Part shown: positions 46,401 through 61,400 of the stretch, piece by piece | How positions within the stretch are numbered: the first letter of the stretch is position 1 | How the letters are laid out: every line of letters starts with the position of its first letter | NCBI GenBank assembly: GCA_003342895.1 | Contig: PTFA01000490.1 | Location: 30,492-94,491, forward strand | From: Casuarius casuarius | Taxonomy: Eukaryota > Chordata > Aves > Casuariiformes > Casuariidae | Direction of reading: 5' to 3' | Length of the DNA stretch: 64,000 nucleotides | Program-made: the position numbers and the translations under genes | The notes under the pieces: generated by a model | Databases searched by the model: none | The model's input: the letters and a program-made list of their open reading frames with translations, nothing else | What the model was told of the DNA's origin: nothing

Positions 46401-49400
46401 CAAGCTGCACCCTGCAAACATCACACAATGTAAGTCTCTCCAGTTGTGTGTCACCCAAGGGAGGGGGTAGAAGCTCACTACGTACTTGAAAGTGAGTCCT
46501 TCAAAGATAGGCGTCAAGGGAAGTTTGAATGTTTGGCACAGACTGATGGCGGTGTCAAAGAGGCCAGCCCGGACCAGAAGAGCAACCGTTTCCTCGGGCG
46601 TAGAGGTGCCTGCAGGGAACGAGGACCAGGTAAGCACCTTCCCCAGTCACAGTTCCCCACGCTTACTGGGGCCTGGCCCCATGCAGTTCAGTGACAGAGT
46701 TACAGTGGCACCACACCAATGGCCAAGTATAAAATACACTACAGCAATATTTCTCATTGCACAGCTTGAGGCTTTCTTGGTGTCGGGAGCATCTCACGAG
46801 TCCAGGAGCATTCCCCAGAGAGGCTGCACAAAGCAGCAGTGCTCCTCATTAGAGCAGTGACACATGGATGCATCTATGGATAAGACACCAACTGGGAGAG
46901 GGATGCAAGTGGCAACACTGAGTTCATCTTCAAATACTGCTGCCATTCAAGCAGATGGGGAGGGGAAAGGTCCCATGCTGCAGATCACCTAATACGAGCT
47001 TGGCAGGAGCCAAAGAAAAGTGGAAGACTTAAAATTGGTTCTCATGATCTGCCTCTCCAAAGCTGTTGAAATTGGTGGCAGCATTTCATGCTAGGCAGGC
47101 AAACTGCACTGTCAGTGTCAGCTCCTGTTTTTTCCTCTGGGGTGGAACATAACTGTTGCCCACTCGCTTGAACTACAACTGCAAGTGCTGTAACTAACAA
47201 AAACCATGAGGGGAGTTAGAGGTGATTGCTCTGTGTCCCTCTCTTACCTGCCACAGCAGCTGTCGACAAGTCATGCTGCACCAGAGTCAGCCGGATCTGG
47301 GCCAACACACACTCCCTTTCCAAATCCTCCAGCTCCAGGATCTCTATCTGGCGTGTTGCTGTATCAGATACAAATTAATGACTTTCAGTATTTTAAAAAG
47401 GACTCCTTTGGGATCGTGCAGAACGTCTACATCCCTCTGTCATCCTAAGAGTCACACCATGGCCAAGTACTGAAGAAAGGATCAGGTTTTGCTGTCCTTC
47501 CTTGCTACCTTGAAGTGTACGCATCTTCTTGACACAAGCCTCCCACCCCACCTCTACTAGGGATATAGACTCCCAAGTTATCTTATGTTCGGTAACAACT
47601 GCTGTGCTGACTGCCAGGCATATGCTACAAAAGAGCTCATCAGAAGCATTGCTGTAAATATACCTGACCTTAAACTTTTCTAGACTAACGCTGAGAATTA
47701 CAAGCCTAGCCTGACCCCGCCAGTCTGTGCTTAGATAGATACATGTGCAGAGTAGAGACCTTACCAGCAGAGACTAGCTACATCAGCAGGGTTTTCAAGA
47801 GCATGAGCAACAAAAATTTTAAAGAGCTAGAAATTGCCTCACAAAGGCTTTATATTTAAAAATCACAAGGTATTTCCACTGAATGTAAAAACACTGACGA
47901 GATATCAAACTGAAGACAAGTGTGCACAGAAACTCCTCAGAGAATAGCTGTAAACACATCTGTTACGCAGCAGCATACTGTAACTGGCAAACGCTAACAC
48001 TGAGAGAGTTAACCGTCTTTCAATCCCCCAAATAATTAATCTGCCAGAGATGAGAGCCACTGTGAGCCACCTCCCAGCTCACAAAGGAGCAACAGAGCTC
48101 CGAGGCAATGGAAAAGGCTGTGGGAACACAAGAGACAGGAAGAACCAGGCCCATGCACTTACTTGGAATGGCCGTGCACTCCCCATCGTGGCTTCTCTTT
48201 GGGGATGCTCCTGGGCGCTCATACTTTCAGAAAAAAAAACAACAAAAAAAACCCAAAACACAAAACAAAACAAAAACAGAAAGAGGGTTTGCGCCCAGCT
48301 GGTTTCTGAAAGACAAACCACCCCTGTGCACCCCCCCCCCCAAACCCATCTCTCTACTTTAATTCTTGAGTTGGAACAGAAAAGCCATACAACTGCTTGG
48401 CAGTTCAGGCTACATTTGTGCAGCTCTTGCTAGCAGAAATGCAGCACAGCATTAGCTGAAACAGACTACACTCCCCTCCCCTCCACAGACAGATTTGAAA
48501 CATAAGCCATGTTCCAGTAACTCTCCTTTTCACACATATTTTGGCTATTTGGACTCCCCCTAAAGATTTGCTTTGACTTCAGCAAAAGGTGATATATATT
48601 CATTTTTATGGGACTTGGGGGAGATCAGAAATACTTTTATGCTTTTTACAGGTTTGCCCCCCATAGAAATGAATTCCTCTCACGTCCCTCTCCCTTTTCT
48701 GCACCTCATCTAAGTTTCAGCCGGGAACAGTCAGGGAGGCATGAAAGCATGGCCTTGCAAGTCTGATATGAACAAACTACCAGCAAGTCCCCACATGTGC
48801 CAGCCCCTGCCCAAAAGCTGTCCTGGTTCCAGCCTGCTCCACACAGGGGCAATGACACAAGGGCGATAGATAGGATTGATGTTTCTGCTAAGCAAGGCAA
48901 GAAGGTGCTGCACAGGTGACCAAGAGCATGAGAACAGCGGATTGGAAAAGCCCAACATCTCTGCTCGATGAATCGGAAAGGATTTTTGGAAGCACTTTCC
49001 CAAGCATACAGCTGTAAGTGTCCCCACAGTCAATAGCTCAGGTCAGAGGCTCAGTGTTTCCTACCACAGCTCCAGAAGCTGGCTGCACTATCCAGGCGTA
49101 CTCCGGGCGGATCAGCCGTAAGCAGTTAATAGCAGCAAGGAAACAGTTTCCTTGTTTCTGGAGCCCTCGGAGCGTCCGCACCTCCCTGCCTAGGCGCATG
49201 CCGTATTCAAACATCACCGTTCCAGCTGAAGAGAGAAGGGGAACACATCAGCCCCACCACCTTTCCCTGCGGGCAGCACAAGACCCAGGACAGGCCACCC
49301 CACAGGGGTAGGGCGAGCGGTGTCCCAAATAGGCTGGCTGTTCTGCTAAAACGTGCCCACCCCGAGCCTCACCCTTGCGATAGTTGTGACGGTAGATATG

Positions 49401-52400
49401 GAAAGCATACAGCAGTTCGTAGTAATTGTGGGTCATCAGGTCCACTGCTCGAGCATGAGATTCGATGATCCCCACAACCTGCAGCACACAGAGGCTCAAT
49501 CAGGTTGACCACCCCCTTTAAGAGAGGAGTTTGCCCCCCTCATCCCAGTACAGGAGGATTACCTCATTATGGAGGTTCACATAGGGGAACTCCACCAGGT
49601 CCTGGAGCTGGGAGCGCTCACAGAGAACCACCACTAGCTGGCGCAGACAGTCCAGCTGCCTGCAAAGAGGAAAGGACAACCATTCCGGAGGAGCTGAGAA
49701 AGAGAGCGTGAACAAACCGCTCTCCAGGATGCCCAGCTTTTAAGCCACGAACATGCCGCCTTGGATGAGCTGTGTAGGCTTTTCCGGCCCAAGGAAGCAA
49801 CTAGTGTTTGGCTTAGGACTAGAGATCCTTTCAGACTACATTCACGTTGGAAACAAAAATCCTGGACAGCAGAGACAGAGCCTCCTCTGTGACTGTAAGA
49901 GTCACTCAAGAAGGCAATCTCCCTCCCTCAGCACTATTTGGTAAGATTTTCTTCAGCCTCAATTTTACAATACATTCCGACTTCTTATATGAACATCCGG
50001 GACTCCAGCTTCCAGCCATTCCTACTCATACCCGTCTCCACTAGCATGAAGCTTCCTCTGTCCAATTCATTTCCCACAAGGTACTCAGGCCAAATTCAAT
50101 CCCAACTCTTTTCTTTAGTAACTAAATTGATTGGACTCCTAAAGCTTTTCAAAATACAATGCCACCTTCAACTCTTCAGTCATTCTTTTGGCTTTTCTCT
50201 GAATTAGCTCCTAGGCTTTTTCTTTTTCCACTCTTTTTGATAGTGCTGATCCCAGTTGAACACAGCTACTGATGTTCAGTCCTTACAGGAATGAAGTATG
50301 TTTTTTTAAAACATACTTTTGTACAAACTAAAACTGAACCTCTCAACGCAGCAGTCATGTCCTGCACGAAAGTATCATTTTCCTTTCACTTTAAAGTAAA
50401 AACTGAAAGAGGCAGACACATACACAGATCTCCAACACAGGTAAATCAAAAGACAAAAAACTGTCACTCACCTGCTTGGATCTGGGTTTTGTGTTAAGGC
50501 CACATATGCTTCACTGTTATGTCCTAAATCCAAGTGGTGTTTGAAGATGCAAGTCCTCAAAGTAGCCTAAGAACACCAAAGAGCATGAACCAGCATATTT
50601 CAAGTTAAATAAATTTAAAAAAAGAAGAAAACCCCAACAAACATTACCAGCTTCCATAAGAAAACATCAAGATGCAGAAGAAATAATGTGTACCTGACTT
50701 CTCCAGTCATCCGCTGCTTCCATTATAGCCAGGGTAGCCAGCTGGATGACCAGTTCTGGTAAACCAACCATGTCCAATAAGCGCAGAACCTGAAGATGAC
50801 AATATTCTAGTGTTGGCTACAGCAGTACTGAAGTGAGGCTGGGGAGGGTTTAGTTTGTTTTTAAGAACTACTCCAGCCCCCACTAACCATAAGAGCAGTC
50901 AGAAGATTTTGCCAATGTTTCTAAGTGATTAGATTGAAAGAAGAAAGATTTTGGTAAATCGCAGATGTCTGAACCAAGTCCCAGCACAACAGGCCCTGGC
51001 TACGGCTTTTCTGAAGGATTTCATCTCTGCAGGAGCGCAAGTTTTCTGACTGTTTTAACATTAACGGCTACAGTAAAACCCTGTAACAGACAGAAACAAT
51101 TCTGTCCCCAAGCATGCACACAACTGTATCAGAGAGCTAAGTCCCACCTCCAAGGGCACCTGACAACTCTTGTATTTTATGTATTTTAAAACCAGGGAAT
51201 CCTTTACAGTAAGTCCAGGTCCTAGCTTGCAGTCTGTCTGAACCATGCTATCATGTGAGAAGAAAGATTCCATCTCAGTTTAAAGCCATTAAGTGTAATT
51301 TGTCTCAAAGCTTAATAACCTTCCCTTAAGCATACATCTTACATCGGGTCTGGACATGCCTAGCTTCTACTTCCAGCAGCGAGATCTCATCCCGCCTTTT
51401 TCTGCTGGATCAAAGTCCTCTGCTATTAGGAAACTAATAGGAGGAAAGTATATAGTATTAGGTACTTGTACTAGTTACTACTAGTTACCTAGTACATTCT
51501 AGTCACGTCTTCGCCATCCCCCAAAGAAACTACATAGACTACTATGAAGTTTCCCAACAGAATATGTTTTTTAAATCTCAAGTCATTTCCCCTGAAAGGT
51601 GAGGATTAAGGAGGAAGTCTCTCTCCAAACAGTATCTTTGTGGGATGACTCAGTGCTGACCTGCTTGGTTGGGACCACGTATATTGGACTGGCTCAGCCG
51701 TACCTTGTTATAGTACTGCAGACGTGGAGTGGAGACCATCTCACCTTCCTCAGCTTGGATCAGCCTGTCCAAGAACTCTTCTCTTCCTACCTCTGATGCA
51801 GCTTGACAGAAACAGTCCAAAGCCTAGAACAACACCAGAAAGCAGCTCACACGTGCCCCTGGGGGGACTGACTCAATCTGATATACTGGTGTGAGGACAG
51901 TGCTGTCCAGTCTAGCCCCAACATGCAGGATCTGCTGGCCCCAAGCTAACAACAGCTTCCCTAGGAGCAAATCCTGCTGTCCCCGTCCAGACCTGTTCTT
52001 TGCCAAAAGAGGGTAGAGTTCAACAGATCAACATTTCTGACTCAAAAAGTTGCAAAGAATGGAGGGAAAAAAAAGAAGCTGAAGAGACAAGGCTTGCTGT
52101 CATTTCTGCAGTCTCTCCTGCACTCCCTAGGTTCTGGTAGCTCCTAAATGATTTGTTCAGGATTGGGCCCATCCTCATCCCATTCTGCTGTGAGCCCTGT
52201 TCCACATGCTCATCACCCCAGCACCATCAGCACACAGATATGTACCCTCTCATTCATCCTAGGTTATGCAGCTAGCACAGGCCCTGGTGTCCAGGTCAGA
52301 TCCTCCCCACCCTTCTCCCCTCCCTGTTCAAACTTTAGCTCTCAGTTGCTATATTCAGCAGTCCAGGAGCCCAACAAGGTAGATGTCAGGCTGCGAATAC

Positions 52401-55400
52401 ACGGTAGGCAGGGGACTGTCCCTAGCAGTCTCACCTATGTGCCATTAGGCAAGTCCAAGCACTCACTGTGCATGTGCACTGGAAAACTGTCTTTCCCTGC
52501 AGCATGAACACCAACAGTGCGAGCTGCTGGGAGGGCACTGATTCATGCAAAACCCTACCTGCGCGCTTCCTCCCTCCCAAGGAGAAGGGTTGCAGCTCCA
52601 AACCATGGAGGGGAGGCAATGCTGGAAGGAGAACAGTGTCTTACCTTGTGCCCCTCACCCATGACAAGGTAACATCTGCCCATCATGAAGCAGCAGGAGC
52701 CCATGTTCACATGGCACCATGGCTGCAGCAGGCGAATGTACTCCTGCAGGAAGGAACAGGAGTTTTTATGCAGGTCAGCACACGCTTGTGAGCTGCAGGC
52801 ACCCAGTACCAGAAGAAAGAATGGAGGGTTTAGGTCTCTAACCCCAAAGCACTATTTTGGTGACACCCTTAGCTGTGGTGTTCACAGAAATCCAGGTTGA
52901 GGGCTAGTTTCCGTGACCTCAAAGTCCCTTTGGTGCACAGATGGGGAGACAACCCCCACAATCTCCTAGTAGACAGCCTGCCTTGATCAGCTCCAGTGTC
53001 TGTACAAAAGACACCAGAAAGGGCACCTGATATCCCCACAAATCAGATACAATGCTCTCTAAAGCTGCTACATACCTGCTGCAGGGAACCATAAAGGAGA
53101 TGTTGCACTGGTGTGAACAGAGCATGAATGAGAGCGTGCATGTGTGAAGGTACCAGGAGAGCAGGCAGAGCAGGCATTAAGTGTTATTTGTGCAGCAGGG
53201 CAGGAGACTGAGACCAGTTGTGGCATCCAGGATAGATCATGGATTCCAGCACCAACTGACAGGCATCAGGTGGAGTGCTGATGGCACTAAGGATGCACCA
53301 CGGATAAGGCCAAAGCACAGACACTGGCCAAAACCAGGGTGATACAACTCAACCTGGCCCTGCACCTTCTTTGGCAAAAGAATACAAAAGCTACAAAACG
53401 TCATCACCAATCAAAAAGGTGGAAGACATGAGGAAGATGCAATAGCTGGCATCCTTTGTCTTCCATGCCTCAGAAGGGATTCTGGCCAGACCACTGGCAC
53501 ACTTGTCTTGGTGCGCACAAGTATAAAAGAATGTGCAAGTGAAATCAGTGATGGAATGAGTATCAGTGACAGCAGTTTTTTTTTTTTAAAAGAACAGATT
53601 CCACAATGCTATACTAGCTATCGACACAGTTACGTTAGCTGCCACAGTACCTTCTTCTGAAGGGCTACAAGGGAACAAAACCAACAGCACCACAGGTTTC
53701 CCTGGGAGAGTGGTGTTTGCTCTTTGCATTGAAAGGAAGAGNGATGTGCCAGCCTCACTAGCTGGACACCACGACTCAGGGGGAAGGGACACGCAGGAGC
53801 CAGGGCCCATCAGTAAAGTGTGTAAATGCAATGCCACCAGCACATATACCTTGCCTAGCCCAGCCACAGCTCCACCAAAACCCACGTGGCAATGTGTCCT
53901 CTGATCCTGGATTCACTGCTCAAATTAGCCAGCTATAAGAGATAAAACCCACCCCAGACTTGCCCAACAGCTTGTCATACAGAATAAGCAATAAGGGAGG
54001 CTTGGCGCTCATCCCAGGCCAGTGCGTTGGTCACTAGACCTTCTCTGTGCCTGCCTGTTACTCACAGGATGCTTCCTGTATCTCCGTTTGGGTCACCGTG
54101 TTCACATTCACAGGCAAATCTGGTGTTAGCTCACTGAGGTCAATGCACTTAATCCAAGTTTACGTGACCAACTGGGATCAGTAAGCATAAGAGAAAGTAG
54201 CAGGGGAGGAGGAAGAGCCTGCTCTTGCAGAGATAAAAGCCTCTCACATGTCCTCGAGGCAGGACACAAGTGAGACAAAAGCATTGCAAGGAATTTCAAA
54301 GTGTGCTCGCGCCATGAGAGACTGTAGCACTGTGCACAGATGTCAAGAGGCAGAATGATGTCGTCCAAACCATCTTGGCATTTCCTGGCTCAGAAGCTTT
54401 GCAGATTTGACATTCTTCTCAGCAAGAACATGAACACAAAAGAAAGTAATTCAGCCCCCAGGTGTAAAGGGCTGAGAGAACAGAAGTCTTGCTAAAACAT
54501 ATAGGAAAAAACATCTCATTAATAACACACAAGGACTGCCATCAGAAGGGGAATGAAATGTGTCACATGGCACTACAGACAAGGAATCACACAATTCAGA
54601 ATTAGAGCAGAAGCAGCTACAACTACCAAGCCTCTAAAGAGCATGGGAAGAAACAGTGCAAGAAATAATGTCCAGAAATATAACAGCCTGTGGAGACACC
54701 TGAAAATAAGTAGTTCACTCATATTGCTACCAAGACATCGAATGTGTAGCCAGTTATGGAAAGATCGATGGACATTTCTTACACCACATTTTACTCATAA
54801 GGACATTTAAGATATAAATGAGCCCTCCTGAAATTTTATCTTCAGTCTAGCAGCAGAAATACATCTCCTGAATGCCTGATCTTGAGGCCAATACGCTTGC
54901 GATTGTACCACAGAAAGGGTTATGGGGTATACCAGCAGCTAACAGGTGATTACGTTACAGGTTTGCTATGATACTTCAACAAGATCACAAACAAGTTACT
55001 TGCCCACAGTTTCATACTATCAGACAAGTCCTGGGAGATTGAACTTCTCCATAAAAAGGGTATATAATAATCCTGAGCATTTCTTTTTGGACATTGTTGA
55101 AAATAAAAGATGAAACCCATAAAGCAGACCATCTTAAATTAACCTGCAACAAACTCACTGCTGCACTTTCCAGGTGTGAGACACTTAACAAAAAGCCCTT
55201 CAGTTAGAGGCTGAGATGGACACTAAAGGGAAAGAGATGGCTGCACAAGGAAGATGGAAGATATTTGCTACCTTACATTTGTTTACTGTGTTTATATGAC
55301 ACCGGATATGACATATGACAAAGATTTCCGATAGCTCTCCAAAAGAGCGGTTCCTTATAGCCAACTTCATCTATGGGGCAAACTTCCAGCCCATCATCTC

Positions 55401-58400
55401 CAGAAAGGAAAATGGGAGCAGAGAGCTTGGGAAGATTAGCTCACATCTGAGCTCACAAAGCAGCAACTACGGGAAAGCAGAACAAACTCCAACGACTGCA
55501 AAGATGCAGTCTTGGGTAGACAGGGCTTTTCTAAGTGTAGGTCAGGCAGCTGTGAATGGAGACTGCCTTGTGTTACACCTCTGCATCAGCCAAGGTGCAG
55601 ACCTGCTATTGAAAAAAGAAACCAGTGCATGGGAAGAGAAAATTGCACTCACTGCTCTCTTCTTTCAGCTCCCAAAGGCAAAAACAGCACTGTTTTTGCA
55701 ACCTTAGCTGCAACAATACACTCCAGTAAATCTATCAAGGAGGAGAGCCGTAGCACACTCCAAGTGAAGACATGCAAACAGGTCTCCCAAAGAGATTGCT
55801 GTCGGGCAAGAGTCAAAAGCAGCAGCTGATGCAACAACCTCCGTGTGCAAGGGAGGCAGGAAAGTTACTCCTAGGAAAATTGCAGGCTCATAGTGCTAAA
55901 AGACTGTTCTTTAGCAACACCATCCTTTCGTGTGCCCTTGCTGACTCCAGGGCACGTTTGCATGCCAAGCCGCTCCTGGCCCCAGCAGTACTTTCCCAGC
56001 TGTGCAAAGTAAGGCATTTGGCATTTTCTAGAGCTTCACTGCACAAGGATTGTTAGAGAGACAGAACAAAGAACTCACCTGCAGCTGGGTGTACTGACAG
56101 CTCCCCATCAAACACTCTGGAAAGAGGAAACCAGGATTGCTGGGCCACCTGAGCAGAGGTTAAGGAACAGAGTAGTAGTAGTCCAGACAGCTTGAAGCAA
56201 TACTCTGAAACTTTGTGTGCCTCTCTCAGTTTGTGGGAGGGAAGGAGAGAAGATTAAGCTGCTCTTTACACAACTCATTATTCTGTAATAAGATTTATCC
56301 ATATTAGAGCAAAACCATTAGTATATCTAATCCACAACTACCCAAATCCTGTTACCCTTCCCAATCTCCCAGCATCACTTGTTGCCAGGACAAGTTTCTA
56401 GAACTCAGGGGCTTAAAGTCAGAAATTCAAATCCGTTCTTGTGCCCCTAAACAGGATGAATTCTGTGAAACCTTAAATACCCACAAATCCCACAAACACT
56501 AATAACAGTCACTTGTTCAGGAGACTTGTTTTGGAGATTCGGGTTTGGAAAATGTTGCTTTTGAAACTGCACAGGGTCTCTCATGGAGATGGCCAACTTA
56601 CTGCTCCACCACCATAACCCTTCTACTAATCCCAACCCTCCTCTCACAAACTTGCCAACACATTCAGCCTCACGACATGGATGTGATACGCAGCCTTCAT
56701 ACAGTCTCGCAGAACTCACGTGGCAGCCCCACACAGGGGCTGCAGCACTGCCATGCTGCACAAAAACTTCCACTAATTACAGCACAGCAAGACAGAACAC
56801 CTTGCCGTGGGTTTACAGCCAAGGATACAGGAGTGGCAGAAAGTCAGCCACTACTGCGGTAATAAGATGGGGCCAATTCAAACTTGTTTCAGCCAGAGAG
56901 GTGTTCGGTTGCGAGAAGAGTCGAGATATGATGTGCTTTCTGGCCACTTCCTGGAAGAACAGCTCCACAATCGTTTGAGGGCTGGATACTAAAATACAAG
57001 TTAAAGAAACACTGAGAACAGGGCCCATGGCAGACCTCCCACTTTCTACATTGAGCTGCTATGCTGGGCTCATCAGCTCAAACATCACAGATTAAGTCAC
57101 AACAAAACAAAAAGCACGTTCAACACCCCAATTTGTTGGTTTTGGATTCCTCTTGACATCTGCTGGTTAAGTCAGAGGCGGTAGCAGGAGATGAAAGAGC
57201 CACACGCTGCAATGTTTATTAACTGCAACTCAATTATAACACGAAAAAAAAAGAGCTGTGCTTTCTCTCCAATTGTGCTATTAGCAATTCGCCTGTAGCT
57301 CTCCAACGCTACTGAGTGTTTTGCAGGGCAGAGCTGAGGGAGTGCTGACTTTGCTATCTGGCTCTGTTCAAATGTCTCCCTTCTCTTTCCAGTCCCCTAA
57401 GCAGTCCCATCTGGCCAATCTCTCAGTAGCTGTTTTCAACGCCTCTCCCCGAGCTGCCACCTCCTTTTCATCTTTCCCCATGTTTTACATTTTTTTTCCC
57501 TGAAGCACAGTGGCCAAACAGGACTTTCCTCATGAATGGGCCAAGAAATAACCCACGACACTGGCACACACAAAGGATATTTTCAGTTTCCCTTTAATGC
57601 ACTGACATTTGCTTTGAGGCAACTGCCTCTTGAACTAATGCTTTCATGGAGAGTTCAGACTCTGAAGATCTCAGCATGGTTGCAAAGGGCACAAATCCCC
57701 CAGGACTGTCAGTAAGTGGAGGTAATTCCTCCCAAACTCACATCCCTTCACACGTGGCACTGCTGCCTCTGCTTGTAACTGAGCTTCCCACCTATTTTTT
57801 CAGCTCGTTCTAAAATACCTCAGCTCTGAAGTTTCATACAAACTACTTTCAGCAGGGTTACTCCTGTGCATTTTCCTCATACCTTGCTCATCACCTCCTC
57901 CTTTAACTCTTTCAAGGAATGCATTTCCCTACTTAAGTTGCCTCATATCATCCCCCATTAGGATCTTTTTTCCCCAAGACAGTGACTGAAAGCATGTATC
58001 TGTCTAGGGTTTGCAGCAAGACTTCTAAAACGTGAATGAATTATCAGCTGCTATTTCCCACTGCTGTGTTGCTCACAGCTGGTAGCTCACATCTTAACTG
58101 TCTGAATTGTGAATCATTAGAAGCATAGACATGTTCTTGGAAAGTATTCTTACATGTTCTCCCTTCCCTGAGCTGCTGCTTCTGCTCACTGTTGGACAAA
58201 GGCTAGCAAGCAGGACAGACATGGTATGACTTGCTACAGTCACTGTAACGTACATGAGTAACGGGTGAACTCAGCTGATACTACTGGGCCCAGAATTAAT
58301 ACCATTCAGCTGAGCGAGACCTTCCCATTCGGTGTCAGATGACTCAGGCTGAAACAAGACCCATGTCTCTGGGATAGAAGGTCTGAGTCCAGTGCAGCAG

Positions 58401-61400
58401 ATTTTTTTTTCTTTTTTTTGGTGGACAGCATGACAAACGGCTCCATGCAAAGGGGGTTGTTCAAACATGCCATCCCTCAGCTCACTGCATTAAGCATTTT
58501 CCTTGGGTGGCAAAGACACAGAAAACAGTAGCATCCTGATGAGTAACAACCCCTGTAACTCTAGCACTGCTAGGGGGATACACACTTGAACTTCGCTAAA
58601 AGGCAAAGCTCCTTACTGATGCTCAGAACAGTTTTTCATGCAGCTGGAAAGTTACACACAACCACTTCACTAAAAGAACATTGCTGGGATTGCAAAATCC
58701 AGCAGGCACAGCACAGAAACTGCTGTACTAAAGGGGCTAAACCATCCCCCTCAGTCATAGACTGAGCAATCAACTTCCTCTGGAAAGAAAGGCCTGATTT
58801 AGAGAGAGGAAGGTCAACCTCCAAAATCAGGAATCCCCCCAAATCAGACTTTTTTGAAAGATTCGACTATCAGTCTTAAAGAAGTAATAACAAAAATTGA
58901 GAGCTGCTGAACTGTGGACATATCTTACCCAGTTTATGAGGTGTTATGGCAGTAGTGTCTGCTAACTCCAATACAGACAGATGCTGCAGATTAGATTCCC
59001 TAGAGAAAAAAAAAGCCATCAGTGAAAAGACAACAAAAGGCACCTCCCGCTTTAAGCGTACTCATTGTTCAACTCAAATCACTCCTACCACTGAAAAAGG
59101 CAATGCTGCATGGAGCACTGAACCCTCACACCACAGAATTAGCATAAGCGTAAGGACTCAACTCAAACAGAAAAAAAAAAAAAAAAGAGAGAAAACAAAC
59201 CCAAAACAGTACGGCCTGACTCCTACAGTGAGATTCCCAGAGCAATCACCACCTCCTCATCCTGGTAAGGGCATTTCAGGAGGATTTAGCAGAAACCCAC
59301 ATCAATCAGAGGCAGAGTGGAAAGGAAGAGACTTACAGTGTGTCAACAGGGACGTCCGAAGCGAGGCACTGGCTTGCCCACCTGATCAGATAGTACGACA
59401 GGAGCAGAGGAGAGGTGCGGTGCAGCAGGTCCTGCTGAGACTGGAACAGCTGTCCCCCTCCTATAACCATCTGCAAGGAAACCACAGAGGTTGGCACGCC
59501 AAGAGGCCAAGCCCGGAGAGCAACAGCAGGACGAGGACAATCAGCAAGTTTTGTATCAGGCCCAACTCATTCCTCCTGCTAACGCGAAGGTGGCCAACAG
59601 CCTGGCAGTCAACCAGACCCACTCAGACCACGAGCGGTACTCCTGCATGTACCAGAATAACCCAGACACAAATTACAGTGTCACCTTAGTAGTAGGGGAT
59701 GAACAAACTCTTCTGGTGGCCCAGACCACATGGGGAAAGTTGAACAAGCAAAGCTATGGGCATAAGGACTGCTTCTCTACACTACAAACACCAGCACCAC
59801 ACTCGGTGTGCCTGTTGATATCAGGGACACCAACAAAGAGGGGCTTCGCATTGTTGTGACAATGCTGCTTAGAGGGAAAGAAAACAGCTTTGCTACACAG
59901 ACCATCTCCCAGCCTAGCTCTGCTGTCCAGGGACTGCATTCCTTCATGCTCCAGCCAGAAGCAGCATGGCCAGGGAATGTGGAAGGGAAAGCAATCCACA
60001 CTCGTGAAGGACACAGGCGTGTCAAAGAGGGAAAAGAGCAGTTCCTAACCAAGCGAGCAGCACAGGTCACATGCCTTACTGGTCTGTGAGAAAGCTTGGC
60101 ACCAGAAGGACACCTTGCAACATGCTCTAAGTGCTACCAGAGTGACCTTATCCGGGAAGAAGGGGATTTCTTTTAAATCAAGAAACTAAAGCAGTAATGA
60201 TTCCAAGTAAATAATATTGGTTTAAACAAAGTTCCCCTTGCCTGGGGACCTGTTCCCATCCCTTGTGTTCCACTCAAACCATCAGCATAACCACCTGTGC
60301 GGTCACACAGCGAACAGGATCAACCCAGACCAGTCTACCACAATCATAAACACAGCTGCCACCACAGCAGCTGCTTACACTGGCTGAAGCAGCCCTCACA
60401 CAGAAGGTGAAATCACAGCCTTTGTGTAAATGCCACCGCTACGATACAAAGGTGCTGTGCACTGTGCTGCCAAAGAACAAGGCCACAGTCAGTTTGGGCA
60501 TTCTAGGCTGCAGAGTGGTGTGGGAGTGATGGGGAATAGATGGAAGAACTGTATGTGCCCAAGCAGCACTATTTCGAAATGGCTAGAAATGATGTCCTCC
60601 TCCCACAGAGGGGAGCAACGAAGTTTTGCTTTCTATTTTCTGGATACTCAGTATGGAAACAGGGAGTTAGGGTGTGTCAGCAGTGCACTGCTTTACTTAG
60701 GATGATGGAAATCACTGGATGAGAAGAACAGGGCTTGCGAAAGCCTTTTGCTAGTTCCAACAGCCTCCAGTGTTTTGTTGGAGGAGACACGGCTCAGAAT
60801 CTGGCATCAGCTGAACCCCAGATCCAGAAAGTTCAAAGCACCGAGAGCGCACTCAGCAGCTTCAAGGGCTATACTCACAGGATCTCCAAGCCGCAGCAAC
60901 AGCTGTTGGAGGATCAACAGGTCCCGACATATCAGGAAACGGATCGTGGCAATCTTACACACCCCCCAGCAAACCACATTGACTGCAGTACCACTACCAT
61001 ACAGCTGGGTGAGGTTCATGCGCACATTTAGAGGCTGAGCTGAAAGATAAAATTACTGGGATAAGGGTAGGAACTAGGCTAACAAGAACCCTTGCCGAGC
61101 AGCTGCTGCTTTCCTAGACTGAACATACTGCTGTAGAGCTCTCACCTCTTTCCACGTCAGCGTCTGTCTCATAGTCCATTTCTCGGATAAGGACTCCTAT
61201 GGCATGGATCGGGTTTCTGATCTCCTGCAATTTGCTGTGAATGTCCTCCATCACATTTTCTCTGCAAGGACAAAGAATTACTTGACAACACGACATTTGA
61301 ACTCAAGAGGGTTCTTTCTCCTCCCTTGGTGATCCTCTCCGGAAGGGAGTGTATCTGATCAGCTTGGACATTCCTGAAGGGAATCCTCTTCTGGCTTGGA

